Of a DNA stretch of 64,000 nucleotides, positions 7,414 to 16,032 are shown piece by piece. Source of the stretch: Acinetobacter sp. NIPH 2699 (lineage in GTDB: Bacteria > Pseudomonadota > Gammaproteobacteria > Pseudomonadales > Moraxellaceae); contig NZ_JAKZGL010000012.1 in NCBI RefSeq assembly GCF_022549355.1, positions 1-64,000 on the forward strand, given 5' to 3'. Position 1 is the stretch's first letter. Each line of letters opens with the position of its first letter. A model generated the notes under the pieces. The model worked only from the letters and a program-made list of their open reading frames with translations, had not been told where the DNA came from and did no database searches. Both the position numbers and the translations under genes were made by a program.

Positions 7414-9879
7414 ATGACGCTATTATTGATATTGCTTAGCTTGTTGATTCAGTTTGTTATACTGTGGGCTGTATTTTATTTCGAACTCAATCGAACAATC
7501 GGTAGTATTCTGTCTATCCTCGTCGCTATTCTATGTAGTGTTTTTATCACGCCATGGAGTTTATTGGCGGGCTTACCCATCATCCTAATGAGTGTGATTT
7601 TACTCATTCCTCCCTTACGTGAAGCACTGATTAGTCGACCTGCTTTCAATATCCTTTCTAAAGCGATGCCAAGTATGAGCAGCACAGAAAGAGAGGCCTT
7701 AGAAGCGGGTACAAGCTGGTGGGAAAAAGAATTATTCATGGGTGCTCCCGACTGGGAAAAATTTGATAACTATCCTTATCCTCAGCTTTCAGTAGAAGAA
7801 CAATCATTTATAGACAATGAAGTACAACAATTGTGTTCGATGCTGGATGAATGGAAAATTCATCACCAAGATAAAGATTTGCCACCAGAGGTTTGGCAAT
7901 TCGTCAAAGACAAAGGTTTTTTAGGCTTAATTATTCCAAAGTCATTTGGGGGGAAAGAATTCTCACCTTTTGCGCAAAGCCGAATTATGAGCAAAATTGC
8001 TTCGCGTTCCTTAACTGCTGCCGTGAGTTGTATGGTTCCAAACTCACTGGGGCCCGGTGAATTATTGCTGCACTATGGAACTGAAGCACAGAAACAACGC
8101 TATTTGCCGGGTTTAGCAAATGGCACTGAAGTTCCTTGTTTTGGTTTAACCAGTCCAGAAGCGGGTTCGGATGCGGGCGCGATTCCAGATACAGGTGTGG
8201 TGTGTCATGGTACATATCAAGGACAAGAAGTGCTTGGTCTGAAAATGAATTTTTCTAAGCGCTGGATTACCCTTGCGCCAATTGCAACCGTGATCGGTTT
8301 AGCCTTTAAACTCCATGATCCTGAAGGCTTGTTAGGGGATAAAAGTAAGCTTGAATATGGTATTACCTGTGCCTTAATTCCTGCGAGCCATGAGGGCATA
8401 AAAATTGGGGCAAGGCATAATCCTGGTGCGCCATTTATGAATGGTACTGTTGAAGGAACCGATGTTTTTATTCCGATTGACTGGATTATTGGTGGTCCGA
8501 AAAATGCGGGCAAAGGCTGGCGTATGTTGATGGAATGCCTTGGGGTCGGTCGAGGTATTTCACTGCCTGCTTTGGCAACGGCTGCGGGTGAAATGAGCTA
8601 TCTTCTGGTGGGTGCTTTTGCCAGTGTTCGTCAACAGTTTAAAATTTCTGTTGGGCAGTTCGAAGGGGTACAAGAAGCCACCAGCGATATCGCCAGTGAC
8701 GCCTATATGCTGGAGTCATTCCGATATTTAGTGACCTGTGGTTTGAACCAAGGTGGGACACCAGCAGTCATGACTGCGATGGCAAAGTACTATGCCACTG
8801 AAGCCATGAGAAAAGTCATTAATCATGGTATGGATGTCGTAGGTGGTCGTGCAATTCAACTCGGACCGCGTAATTTTCTAGCGTTGACTTATCAATCAAT
8901 TCCAGTTGCGATTACGGTTGAAGGTGCCAATATTTTGACGCGATCATTGATGATTTTTGGTCAAGGTTCGATGCGATGTCATCCATATTTATTCGAAGAA
9001 TTACAACTTCTACAATCGGAAGATAAAGTATCGGCATTAAAACAATTTAATCCGTTGTTATTTAAACACCTTGCTTATACGTTCAACCGCGCAGCGAAAG
9101 CAGTCGCATTTGGTCTTACAGGTGGATCAAGTCAGGGCTCTCAGCAATCTGATGATTTCTCAAAACCCTATTACAGCATCATCAATCGTATGAGTACGGA
9201 TTTTGCATTAACAGCCGATATGGCACTTGGTATCTTGGCTGGTGATTTAAAGCGTAAAGAAATGCTTTCAGGTCGCTTAGCTGATATTCATTCGCATTTA
9301 TTTATTGCTACAGCCATTTTAAAATACTACCAAAATGGTCAAAGGACAGATGCAGAACAGAAGCATGCTGAATTGGCATTAAATAAGGCGTTATATAATG
9401 CACAAGAAGCATTTTTCGGATTTTACGAGAATTTTCCTGTCAAGATCGCAGCTCAGTTGGTGAAACTTGTTTGTTTCCCATTTGGACGTCCGATCTCACA
9501 ACCTTCGGATCAGCTTAAACAAGAAGTTGCTCAATTACTTTTACAGGAACATGCGTTCCGAGAAGAATTGAAAAAACATGTTTATTACACGACTGAGGAA
9601 GATGATGTTATGGGACGAATGGAGTCAACATTCCAAATGCTGCTTAGTATGCAACCGTTGTGGAATAAGTTTAAAAAAGCTGAATCTAAAGATCAGTTTA
9701 AAGGGCTTACTTTTGAAGAACGAATTGCAGATGCGGTTTCCGTTGGATTTATTGACTCAAGCGAAGCTGAAAAGCTTTTGCAATACAATGCAAAACGCTA
9801 TGACAGCATGTTGACAGATATTTTTGATGAGCATTTAGAACATGATCTGCAACCAGAGAATCCTCATTTGAAAAGTTAA
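7414..9879 (+). CDS. fadE: Acyl-CoA dehydrogenase, FadE type
   Basis: An 821-residue protein matching FadE (E. coli FadE is 814 residues), which catalyses the first step of fatty acid beta-oxidation, acyl-CoA to 2-enoyl-CoA, with FAD. The first ~75 residues contain two to three hydrophobic segments, so it is membrane-anchored. The dehydrogenase domain follows: 'GFLGLIIPKSFGGKEFS', 'CFGLTSPEAGSDAGAIPDTG' (flavin/substrate region), 'GVGRGISLPALA', and 'VVGGRAIQLGPRNFLALTYQSIPVAITVEGANILTRS', where the family's catalytic Glu is expected. The C-terminal DUF1974-like helical domain follows. AAAGGAG precedes the ATG. It stands alone between a 657-bp gap and a good terminator. Acinetobacter carry several paralogues, so the chain-length preference is unknown. 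Confidence 0.9.
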   Translation: MTLLLILLSLLIQFVILWAVFYFELNRTIGSILSILVAILCSVFITPWSLLAGLPIILMSVILLIPPLREALISRPAFNILSKAMPSMSSTEREALEAGTSWWEKELFMGAPDWEKFDNYPYPQLSVEEQSFIDNEVQQLCSMLDEWKIHHQDKDLPPEVWQFVKDKGFLGLIIPKSFGGKEFSPFAQSRIMSKIASRSLTAAVSCMVPNSLGPGELLLHYGTEAQKQRYLPGLANGTEVPCFGLTSPEAGSDAGAIPDTGVVCHGTYQGQEVLGLKMNFSKRWITLAPIATVIGLAFKLHDPEGLLGDKSKLEYGITCALIPASHEGIKIGARHNPGAPFMNGTVEGTDVFIPIDWIIGGPKNAGKGWRMLMECLGVGRGISLPALATAAGEMSYLLVGAFASVRQQFKISVGQFEGVQEATSDIASDAYMLESFRYLVTCGLNQGGTPAVMTAMAKYYATEAMRKVINHGMDVVGGRAIQLGPRNFLALTYQSIPVAITVEGANILTRSLMIFGQGSMRCHPYLFEELQLLQSEDKVSALKQFNPLLFKHLAYTFNRAAKAVAFGLTGGSSQGSQQSDDFSKPYYSIINRMSTDFALTADMALGILAGDLKRKEMLSGRLADIHSHLFIATAILKYYQNGQRTDAEQKHAELALNKALYNAQEAFFGFYENFPVKIAAQLVKLVCFPFGRPISQPSDQLKQEVAQLLLQEHAFREELKKHVYYTTEEDDVMGRMESTFQMLLSMQPLWNKFKKAESKDQFKGLTFEERIADAVSVGFIDSSEAEKLLQYNAKRYDSMLTDIFDEHLEHDLQPENPHLKS

Positions 9880-9897
9880 TTCAAGATGGAAGTGTAG

Positions 9898-9928
9898 AAA
9901 AGCGAGTGATGAATGGCTCGCTTTTTTA
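9898..9928 (+). terminator. Rho-independent terminator after fadE
   Basis: A 9-bp stem (AAAAGCGAG / CTCGCTTTT) with a 10-nt loop runs into six T residues, 18 bp after the stop codon. The A-rich left arm means it may also work for the convergent pcaU gene. Confidence 0.85.
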
Positions 9929-9996
9929 TTGATCAAATGGGTAACACATTTTTCCCGCTGTCAGATTCAGTAGCAATCAGGACAGTAAATTCAGGC

Positions 9997-10821
9997 TTAG
10001 ATGACATGCCGTAAATCACGTGAGGTTTCTAGCAATAAAGGTAAAATATGAGTGATTAAGTAGTCTTTGGTTGTCCGCATAGTGGGCGATACGATATTCA
10101 GAGCTGCCACGACAGTCGCATTTGAATCATAGATCGGTACAGCAACTGCATGTACGCCAAGCTCATGTTCTTCGCAGGAGTAACACCAATCTTGCTCTTT
10201 AATTTCATGTAATAGGGCTAAAAAATCCTCACTATTGGTATGCGTATATTTGGTCAATCGTTTGAGAGGATATTTTTCTAACCATTGTTTCTGTTGCTCT
10301 AAATCAAGATGTGCAAGTAGGATTTTACCTGCCGAAGTGGCATGTGCGGGGAGGCGATTGCCTAAATGTAGGCCATAAGGATTAACACGGTCGGTTTGTT
10401 GGTGTGCAGCACTACGGGCAATGGTAATGGCTTCATAACCATCTAAAACCATAACCGAATAAATTAATGAAGTCTGATTGGTCAATAGATTTAATAAAGG
10501 CTGGCAAATCTTTGGTAAAGGAGAACCATCTAAATATGCACCTGAAAATTTAAGAATTTTAGGGGTTAAATAATAGTAATGACCATCAAACTCTAAATAG
10601 CCTAAGTATTCCAAAGTCAATAGATGACGACGAGCAGCGGCACGTGTCATGCCTGTTTTTTCCGCTGCGGTACTCATATTTAAACGATGTCGTTCAGGTC
10701 CAAAACATTCCAAAATACTTAAGCCTTTGGCGATACCTGCAATATAGTCCTCATGCCGAATAGTTTTTTTATTTTCAGTATGATGAATGAGCCGAACAGT
10801 TTTGTTTTGATCATTTCCCAT
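9997..10821 (-). CDS. pcaU: IclR-family regulator PcaU
   Basis: An IclR-family transcription factor of about 274 residues from the start at 10821 (MGNDQNK…); an in-frame ATG at 10848 would add nine. The N-terminal winged helix is 'IAGIAKGLSILECFG…TAAEKTGMTRAAARRHLLTLEYLGYLE'. The effector domain carries 'GNRLPAHATSAGKILLA' and 'CEEHELGVHAVAVPIYD', typical of PcaU/PcaR/PobR. In A. baylyi PcaU activates the pca-qui operon with protocatechuate and represses it without. It is divergent from pcaI, with a triple-repeat operator between them that matches the described PcaU site layout. Confidence 0.9.
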   Translation of the reverse strand: MGNDQNKTVRLIHHTENKKTIRHEDYIAGIAKGLSILECFGPERHRLNMSTAAEKTGMTRAAARRHLLTLEYLGYLEFDGHYYYLTPKILKFSGAYLDGSPLPKICQPLLNLLTNQTSLIYSVMVLDGYEAITIARSAAHQQTDRVNPYGLHLGNRLPAHATSAGKILLAHLDLEQQKQWLEKYPLKRLTKYTHTNSEDFLALLHEIKEQDWCYSCEEHELGVHAVAVPIYDSNATVVAALNIVSPTMRTTKDYLITHILPLLLETSRDLRHVI

Positions 10822-10891
10822 AATTAAAGTACCTATTTCGAAATCCATTGTCTAAAATTTATTCTAATTGAAATATGATTCATTTACTTGG

Positions 10892-10936
10892 ATTTTGTTC
10901 GATCATCGAACTTAAAAAATAATAATCGAACAAAAT
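10892..10936. promoter_or_regulatory. PcaU operator (three ATCGAAC-type repeats)
   Basis: Three copies of the motif ATCGAAC lie here. ATTTTGTTCGAT (10892-10903) and ATCGAACAAAAT (10925-10936) form a perfect 12-bp inverted repeat. A middle copy, ATCGAACTTA, begins near 10905, so GTTCGA-TCA-TCGAAC makes a palindrome with the first. One inverted pair plus a third repeat is the arrangement reported for PcaU in A. baylyi. It sits between pcaU and pcaI and likely serves both promoters. Confidence 0.85.
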
Positions 10937-11068
10937 AGGATTCTAAGCGTAGAAGTTAGAGAAAAACTCATCAAGAATGAATATAAGAAATCCGAACAAA
11001 ACACTCAGCTTAATTTCGTCGGTTTTCAGGATGAAAATTGAGTGGCTCATAGTACAGGAAGTAGTCAG

Positions 11069-11755
11069 ATGATTGATAAAAGTTCAACCTCATTAACTGA
11101 AGCACTGTCCCAAATTAAAGATGGTTCTACCATCATGATTGGCGGTTTTGGCACCGCAGGTCAACCCGCTGAACTGATCGATGGATTGATTGAACTTGGC
11201 GTCAAAGACCTCGTCATCGTCAATAACAATGCAGGCAATGGCGATTATGGTCTGGCTAAACTGTTAAAAACAGGTGCCGTGCGTAAAATCATCTGTTCTT
11301 TCCCACGTCAATCTGATTCATGGGTGTTTGATGAACTCTATCATGCAGGCAAGATTGAACTGGAACTGGTGCCACAAGGCAATCTCGCTTGTCGTATTCA
11401 AGCTGCGGGTATGGGTTTAGGTGCGGTTTTCACTCCAACAGGTTTTGGCACATTACTGGCTGAGGGTAAAGAAACCCGCCATATTGATGGTAAAGACTAC
11501 GTGCTTGAATCTCCGATCAAAGCCGACTTTGCCCTAATCAAAGCTTATAAAGGCGATCGTTGGGGCAATCTAATTTATCGTAAATCTGCACGTAACTTTG
11601 GTCCAATCATGGCCATGGCAGCCGATGTCACCATTGCTCAAGTCTCTGAAGTGGTCGAACTGGGTGAACTTGATCCTGAACATATCATTACACAAGGGAT
11701 TTTTGTACAGCACGTGGTTGAAGTTGAAGCGACTTCACCGATTGCTGCGCAGTAA
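11069..11755 (+). CDS. pcaI: 3-oxoadipate CoA-transferase subunit A
   Basis: The 228-residue alpha subunit of succinyl-CoA:3-oxoadipate CoA-transferase, which activates 3-oxoadipate to 3-oxoadipyl-CoA. The start at 11069 (MIDKSSTSLTEAL…) matches the A. baylyi protein and has CAGGAAG upstream; a GTG start at 11042 is less likely. Type I CoA-transferase marks include 'GGFGTAGQP' near the N-terminus and the 'GTLLAEGKE' and 'PIKADFALIKAYKGDRWGN' segments. It is first in the long pca-qui operon, with pcaJ following after 10 bp. Confidence 0.93.
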   Translation: MIDKSSTSLTEALSQIKDGSTIMIGGFGTAGQPAELIDGLIELGVKDLVIVNNNAGNGDYGLAKLLKTGAVRKIICSFPRQSDSWVFDELYHAGKIELELVPQGNLACRIQAAGMGLGAVFTPTGFGTLLAEGKETRHIDGKDYVLESPIKADFALIKAYKGDRWGNLIYRKSARNFGPIMAMAADVTIAQVSEVVELGELDPEHIITQGIFVQHVVEVEATSPIAAQ

Positions 11756-11765
11756 GGAGAACAAC

Positions 11766-12419
11766 ATGAGCTATCAAAAACTCAGCCGTGACCAAATTGC
11801 AGCACGTGTGGCACAAGATATTCCTGATGGTGCTTATGTCAACTTAGGCATTGGCTTACCGACCAAGATTTCAAACTATCTACCTGCGGATAAGGATGTA
11901 TTCCTGCATTCTGAAAATGGTTTATTGGCTTTTGGTCCAGCACCAGCCAAAGGTGAGGAAGACTCTGAACTGATCAATGCAGGTAAGGAATACGTCACCA
12001 TGCTCACAGGTGGTAGCTTTTTCCATCATGGTGATTCCTTTGCCATGATGCGTGGTGGTCATTTAGATATTGCAGTACTGGGTGCATTTCAAGTGGCGGC
12101 CAATGGTGATCTGGCCAACTGGCACACGGGTGCAGCCGATGCGATTCCAGCGGTGGGCGGTGCCATGGATTTAGCTGTGGGTGCCAAGAAAGTATTTATC
12201 ACTACCGATCACGTCACCAAACAGGGTGAACCCAAGATTGTTGAAGAATTGACCTATCCCGTGACAGGCAAGCATTGTGTCGATCGTATCTACACTGATC
12301 TGTGCGTGATTGACGTAACACCAGATGGTTTAAAAGTGATTGAAAAGGTAGATGGTCTCTGCTTTGACGAATTACAGGCTTTGACAGGTGCTCAATTGAT
12401 TGATGCGACACAGGGATAA
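11766..12419 (+). CDS. pcaJ: 3-oxoadipate CoA-transferase subunit B
   Basis: The 217-residue beta subunit of the CoA-transferase. The catalytic Glu motif 'SENGLLAFGPAPA' (family form SENG) is visible near residue 48, along with 'GLGIPTKISN'-like 'GIGLPTKISNYLP' and the C-terminal 'YTDLCVIDVTPDGLKVIE'. AAGGAGAAC gives a good ribosome binding site for the ATG at 11766. A 216-bp gap follows before pcaF, which is wide for this operon and holds a structured repeat. Confidence 0.93.
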   Translation: MSYQKLSRDQIAARVAQDIPDGAYVNLGIGLPTKISNYLPADKDVFLHSENGLLAFGPAPAKGEEDSELINAGKEYVTMLTGGSFFHHGDSFAMMRGGHLDIAVLGAFQVAANGDLANWHTGAADAIPAVGGAMDLAVGAKKVFITTDHVTKQGEPKIVEELTYPVTGKHCVDRIYTDLCVIDVTPDGLKVIEKVDGLCFDELQALTGAQLIDATQG

Positions 12420-12476
12420 AACCAGCACTGCCGCAAATGATGACAATGTTCAAAAGCTTTTTGTATAGGCGACATC

Positions 12477-12566
12477 TTACTTTTCAAAGATGAAAAGTAA
12501 CAAAAATCTTTGTTGGGCTGATGGTATATCCATATACCACAGTCCAACGGGCGACATCCATGTCGC
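12477..12566 (+). repeat. Structured intergenic repeat, copy A (three hairpins)
   Basis: Three consecutive hairpins lie in the pcaJ-pcaF gap. H1 is 12477-12486 with 12491-12500 (10 bp, loop AAGA). H2 is 12512-12529 with 12532-12548 (long stem with one bulged A and one G-T pair, loop CC). H3 is GCGACAT-CC-ATGTCGC at 12551-12566. A second copy at 30890-30982 has the same three hairpins, the same order and the conserved linker AACAAAAATC, while the stems differ by paired substitutions. It resembles a dispersed REP-like or small structured-RNA element. No terminal T-run is seen, so it is not a simple terminator. Confidence 0.85.
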
Positions 12567-12635
12567 TGCCGCGAAATACTTAGAGTGAAATTGAGTCGAA
12601 TTAAGCCAGACATGGATTGAAGGAAAATATTTAAA

Positions 12636-13844
12636 ATGAAAAATGCTTATATTGTAGATGCCATCCGTACCCCATTTGGTCGTTATGCCGGTGGTCTGGC
12701 ACCAGTACGTGCAGATGACTTAGGAGCTGTTCCACTTCAGGCATTGATGCAACGTAATCCAACAGTCGATTGGCAACAAGTTGATGATGTGATCTATGGC
12801 TGTGCCAACCAAGCGGGTGAAGATAATCGTAATGTCGGTCGTATGTCAGCATTACTGGCAGGTTTACCGTATCAAGTACCCGCCACCACAGTGAACCGTC
12901 TATGTGGTTCTTCGCTTGATGCGATTGCCATGGCGGCTCGTGCCATTAAAGCTGGTGAAGCAAATCTAGTGATTGCAGGTGGTGTGGAAAGCATGAGCCG
13001 TGCACCCTATGTGATGGGTAAATCGGACAGTGCCTTTGGTCGTAGTCAGAAGATTGAAGATACCACCATGGGGTGGCGCTTTATCAATCCAAAACTGAAA
13101 GAATTATATGGTGTAGACACCATGCCACAAACCGCAGAGAACGTGGCAGAACAATTCAATATCAATCGTAGCGATCAAGACCAGTTTGCCCTGAACAGCC
13201 AACAACGTACCGCAGCAGCGCAAGCCAAAGGCTTTTTTAGACAAGAGATTGTGCCAGTCAGCATCCCTCAACGTAAAGGTGATGCCGTTGTGATTGATAC
13301 CGATGAACATCCACGTGCATCGACTACGTTGGAAGCATTGACCAAGCTCAAAGGAGTGGTGAAAGCCGATGGTACGGTTACAGCAGGCAATGCCTCAGGG
13401 ATTAATGATGGTGCAGCAGCTTTGCTGATCGCGTCAGATCAAGCGGTTGAGCAATATCAACTGAAACCACGTGCCAAGATTATTGCAGCAACCACAGTGG
13501 GTGTTGAACCACGGATTATGGGATTTGCGCCAGCACCAGCGATCAAGAAATTACTCAAACAAGCCAATCTGACTTTAGATCAGATGGATGTGATTGAGTT
13601 AAATGAAGCCTTTGCGGCTCAGGCATTGGCAGTAAACCGTGATTTAGGTTTAGCCGATGATGATGCACGTATCAATCCGAATGGTGGTGCGATTGCCTTG
13701 GGCCATCCACTCGGTGCATCGGGAGCCAGACTGGTCACAACAGCACTGAATCAGCTTGAGCAGATTCAAGGGCAATATGCTTTATGTTCAATGTGTATCG
13801 GTGTTGGTCAGGGTATTGCCTTGATTATTCAGCGTGTTGAGTGA
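12636..13844 (+). CDS. pcaF: 3-oxoadipyl-CoA thiolase
   Basis: A 402-residue thiolase that cleaves 3-oxoadipyl-CoA into succinyl-CoA and acetyl-CoA, the last step of the beta-ketoadipate pathway. The active-site Cys is in '[11 protein letters not shown]' (about residue 90), with '[11 protein letters not shown]', the His in '[17 protein letters not shown]', and the second Cys in '[13 protein letters not shown]'. Length and sequence fit PcaF; paralogues such as DcaF or PaaJ catalyse the same reaction in other pathways, but the operon position decides. pcaB starts 8 bp later. Confidence 0.94.
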   Translation: MKNAYIVDAIRTPFGRYAGGLAPVRADDLGAVPLQALMQRNPTVDWQQVDDVIYGCANQAGEDNRNVGRMSALLAGLPYQVPATTVNRLCGSSLDAIAMAARAIKAGEANLVIAGGVESMSRAPYVMGKSDSAFGRSQKIEDTTMGWRFINPKLKELYGVDTMPQTAENVAEQFNINRSDQDQFALNSQQRTAAAQAKGFFRQEIVPVSIPQRKGDAVVIDTDEHPRASTTLEALTKLKGVVKADGTVTAGNASGINDGAAALLIASDQAVEQYQLKPRAKIIAATTVGVEPRIMGFAPAPAIKKLLKQANLTLDQMDVIELNEAFAAQALAVNRDLGLADDDARINPNGGAIALGHPLGASGARLVTTALNQLEQIQGQYALCSMCIGVGQGIALIIQRVE

Positions 13845-13852
13845 GGTGAACC

Positions 13853-15208
13853 ATGAGCCAGTTATATGCCAGCTTATTTTATCAGTCTGATGCCACTGCG
13901 ATTTTTAGTGACCGCGCTTTATTGAATTATATGATTCAAGCCGAAGTGGCTTTGGCAAAAGCTCAGGCTCAGGTGAATGTCATTCCTTGTCATGCTGCAA
14001 CGATCATCGAACAAGTTGGGCAAGATGCTTTAGCAAAAATTGATTTTGATGCTTTAGCGATTGCGACAGGTTTGGCTGGAAATATTGCGATTCCCTTTGT
14101 CAAGCAATTCACCGCGATTGTGAAACAGCAAGATGAAGAAGCATCTCGCTATGTACATTGGGGCGCAACCAGTCAGGACATCATTGATACGGCAACGATT
14201 TTGCAGTGTCGTGATGCTTTAGCATTGATTGAAAAACAACTTCAATCTGCTTACCAAATTTCACTACAGCAAGCTGAACGTTACCGTGATCAAGTGATGA
14301 TTGGCCGTACATGGTTACAACAAGCTTTGCCGACTACATTAGGACATAAGTTTGCACGTTATGCAGCCGCATTGAAACGTGATCTTGATCGTCTACAAAC
14401 TATGAAAAGTCGTGTTTTAACCGCTCAACTGGGTGGTGCAGCAGGTTCATTGGCATCACTACAAGATCAAGGTTCAGCCGTAGTTAAGGCTTTTGCTGCT
14501 GAACTCAACCTGACTATGCCTGAATGTACTTGGCATGGTGAGCGTGATCGTATGGTTGAGATTGCCAGTGTGCTTGCCATGATCGTGGGTAATGTGGGAA
14601 AGATGGCACGGGATTGGTCTTTGCTTATGCAAACTGAAATTGCTGAAGTGTTTGAACCGACAGCAAAAGGCCGTGGTGGTTCATCTACGATGCCGCATAA
14701 ACGTAATCCTGTCGCAGCAGCCTCTATTCTGGCAGCAGCAAATCGTGTGCCTGCACTTATGGCAAGTGTTTATCAAAGCATGGTGCAAGAACATGAACGT
14801 GCTTTAGGTGCTTGGCATGCGGAATGGTTAGCCATTCCAGAAATTTTTCAGTTATGTGCGGGTGCATTAGAGCGTACTAGCGATGTACTGGAACATATGC
14901 AAGTCAATGCAGATGCAATGCAACGTAATCTTGAATGTACTCAGGGTTTGATCATGGCAGAAGCGGTGATGATGGCGCTTGCCGCCAAGATTGGTCGTTT
15001 AAATGCTCATCATTTGGTTGAGCAAGCGTGTCAGCAAGCTGTCGCACAACAGCTCCATTTGAAAAACGTTTTATCCAACCTCGATGAAGTAAAAGCCCAT
15101 TTTTCAGCACAAGCTTTGGATGCGCTTTTTCAATCTGAGTCATACCTCGGCAATATTCAGGCACAAATTGATGCGGTACTGCAAGCTGCTCAAGGAGAGT
15201 CACAATGA
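13853..15208 (+). CDS. pcaB: 3-carboxy-cis,cis-muconate cycloisomerase
   Basis: A 451-residue member of the fumarase/aspartase superfamily that lactonises 3-carboxy-cis,cis-muconate to 4-carboxymuconolactone. The superfamily signature 'GSSTMPHKRNP' is near residue 280, with 'HWGATSQDIIDTA' near 102 and 'GRTWLQQALPTTLGHK' near 149. It overlaps pcaD by 4 bp (ATGA), which implies translational coupling. Confidence 0.94.
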   Translation: MSQLYASLFYQSDATAIFSDRALLNYMIQAEVALAKAQAQVNVIPCHAATIIEQVGQDALAKIDFDALAIATGLAGNIAIPFVKQFTAIVKQQDEEASRYVHWGATSQDIIDTATILQCRDALALIEKQLQSAYQISLQQAERYRDQVMIGRTWLQQALPTTLGHKFARYAAALKRDLDRLQTMKSRVLTAQLGGAAGSLASLQDQGSAVVKAFAAELNLTMPECTWHGERDRMVEIASVLAMIVGNVGKMARDWSLLMQTEIAEVFEPTAKGRGGSSTMPHKRNPVAAASILAAANRVPALMASVYQSMVQEHERALGAWHAEWLAIPEIFQLCAGALERTSDVLEHMQVNADAMQRNLECTQGLIMAEAVMMALAAKIGRLNAHHLVEQACQQAVAQQLHLKNVLSNLDEVKAHFSAQALDALFQSESYLGNIQAQIDAVLQAAQGESQ

Positions 15209-15990
15209 TGATCAATATCAATAATCGTCAAGGACATCAACTTGCTGTGCAAGTACAGGGTCTAAAAGATGCACCAGTGATCATGTTTTCTAATTCGCTT
15301 GGAACAGATCATGGCATGTGGCAAGCACAAGTACTTGCATTGGCAGAGCATTATCAAATTGTGACTTACGATACCCGTGGTCATGGGGCGAGCAGTGTAA
15401 TTGCCATCAGTACATTGCAAAACCTCGCTGAAGACGTGATTGATATCTTGGATGCACTCAAGATTGAAAAAGCACATTTTTGTGGTATTTCCATGGGCGG
15501 AATTACGGCACTTGAATTAGCGATTCAGTATTCAGAGCGTTTGCATAGTATTACGGTTGCAAACTCAGCTGCGAAAATCTGGACAGCAGAGGGCTGGAAT
15601 GCTCGTGCTGATAGTGTAGAGCAGCAAGGTGTGGCAGAACTTGTTAAAACTACGCATACACGATGGTTTAGTGCGTATTTTGATTATGCACATGATGTGT
15701 TGGCGCAAAAAACCATACAAAGTTTAGCGCTGACACCTGCACAGGGTTATGCCCATGCGTGTCGAGCTTTAGCAGATGCGGATGTTCGAGATCAACTTCA
15801 ACAGATTCAAATCCCAACTTTAATTATCGCAGGTCAGTACGACCCAGTAACGACGATTCAAGATGCAGAGTTTATGCATCAATTTATTCCAACCAGTCAG
15901 CTTGAAATCTTGGCAGCTTCGCATTTGTCCAACATTGAACAACCTCAAGTATTCAATCAAGCATTGTCCAAGTTCATTCAAAAAATATAA
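15205..15990 (+). CDS. pcaD: 3-oxoadipate enol-lactonase
   Basis: A 261-residue alpha/beta hydrolase that opens 3-oxoadipate enol-lactone to 3-oxoadipate. The nucleophile elbow is 'CGISMGGITAL' (Ser ~96), the acid is expected in 'IAGQYDPVT', and the catalytic His in 'AASHLSNIEQP'. 'YDTRGHGASS' is the usual oxyanion-loop segment. Two adjacent ATGs (15205 and 15208) follow AAGGAGAG; the difference is one residue. In some bacteria this activity is fused to PcaC, but here they are separate genes. Confidence 0.94.
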   Translation: MMININNRQGHQLAVQVQGLKDAPVIMFSNSLGTDHGMWQAQVLALAEHYQIVTYDTRGHGASSVIAISTLQNLAEDVIDILDALKIEKAHFCGISMGGITALELAIQYSERLHSITVANSAAKIWTAEGWNARADSVEQQGVAELVKTTHTRWFSAYFDYAHDVLAQKTIQSLALTPAQGYAHACRALADADVRDQLQQIQIPTLIIAGQYDPVTTIQDAEFMHQFIPTSQLEILAASHLSNIEQPQVFNQALSKFIQKI

Positions 15991-16032
15991 CCGTAAGAGG
16001 TTAGAAAGGAATTCGCCTACAAGGAGACAACT

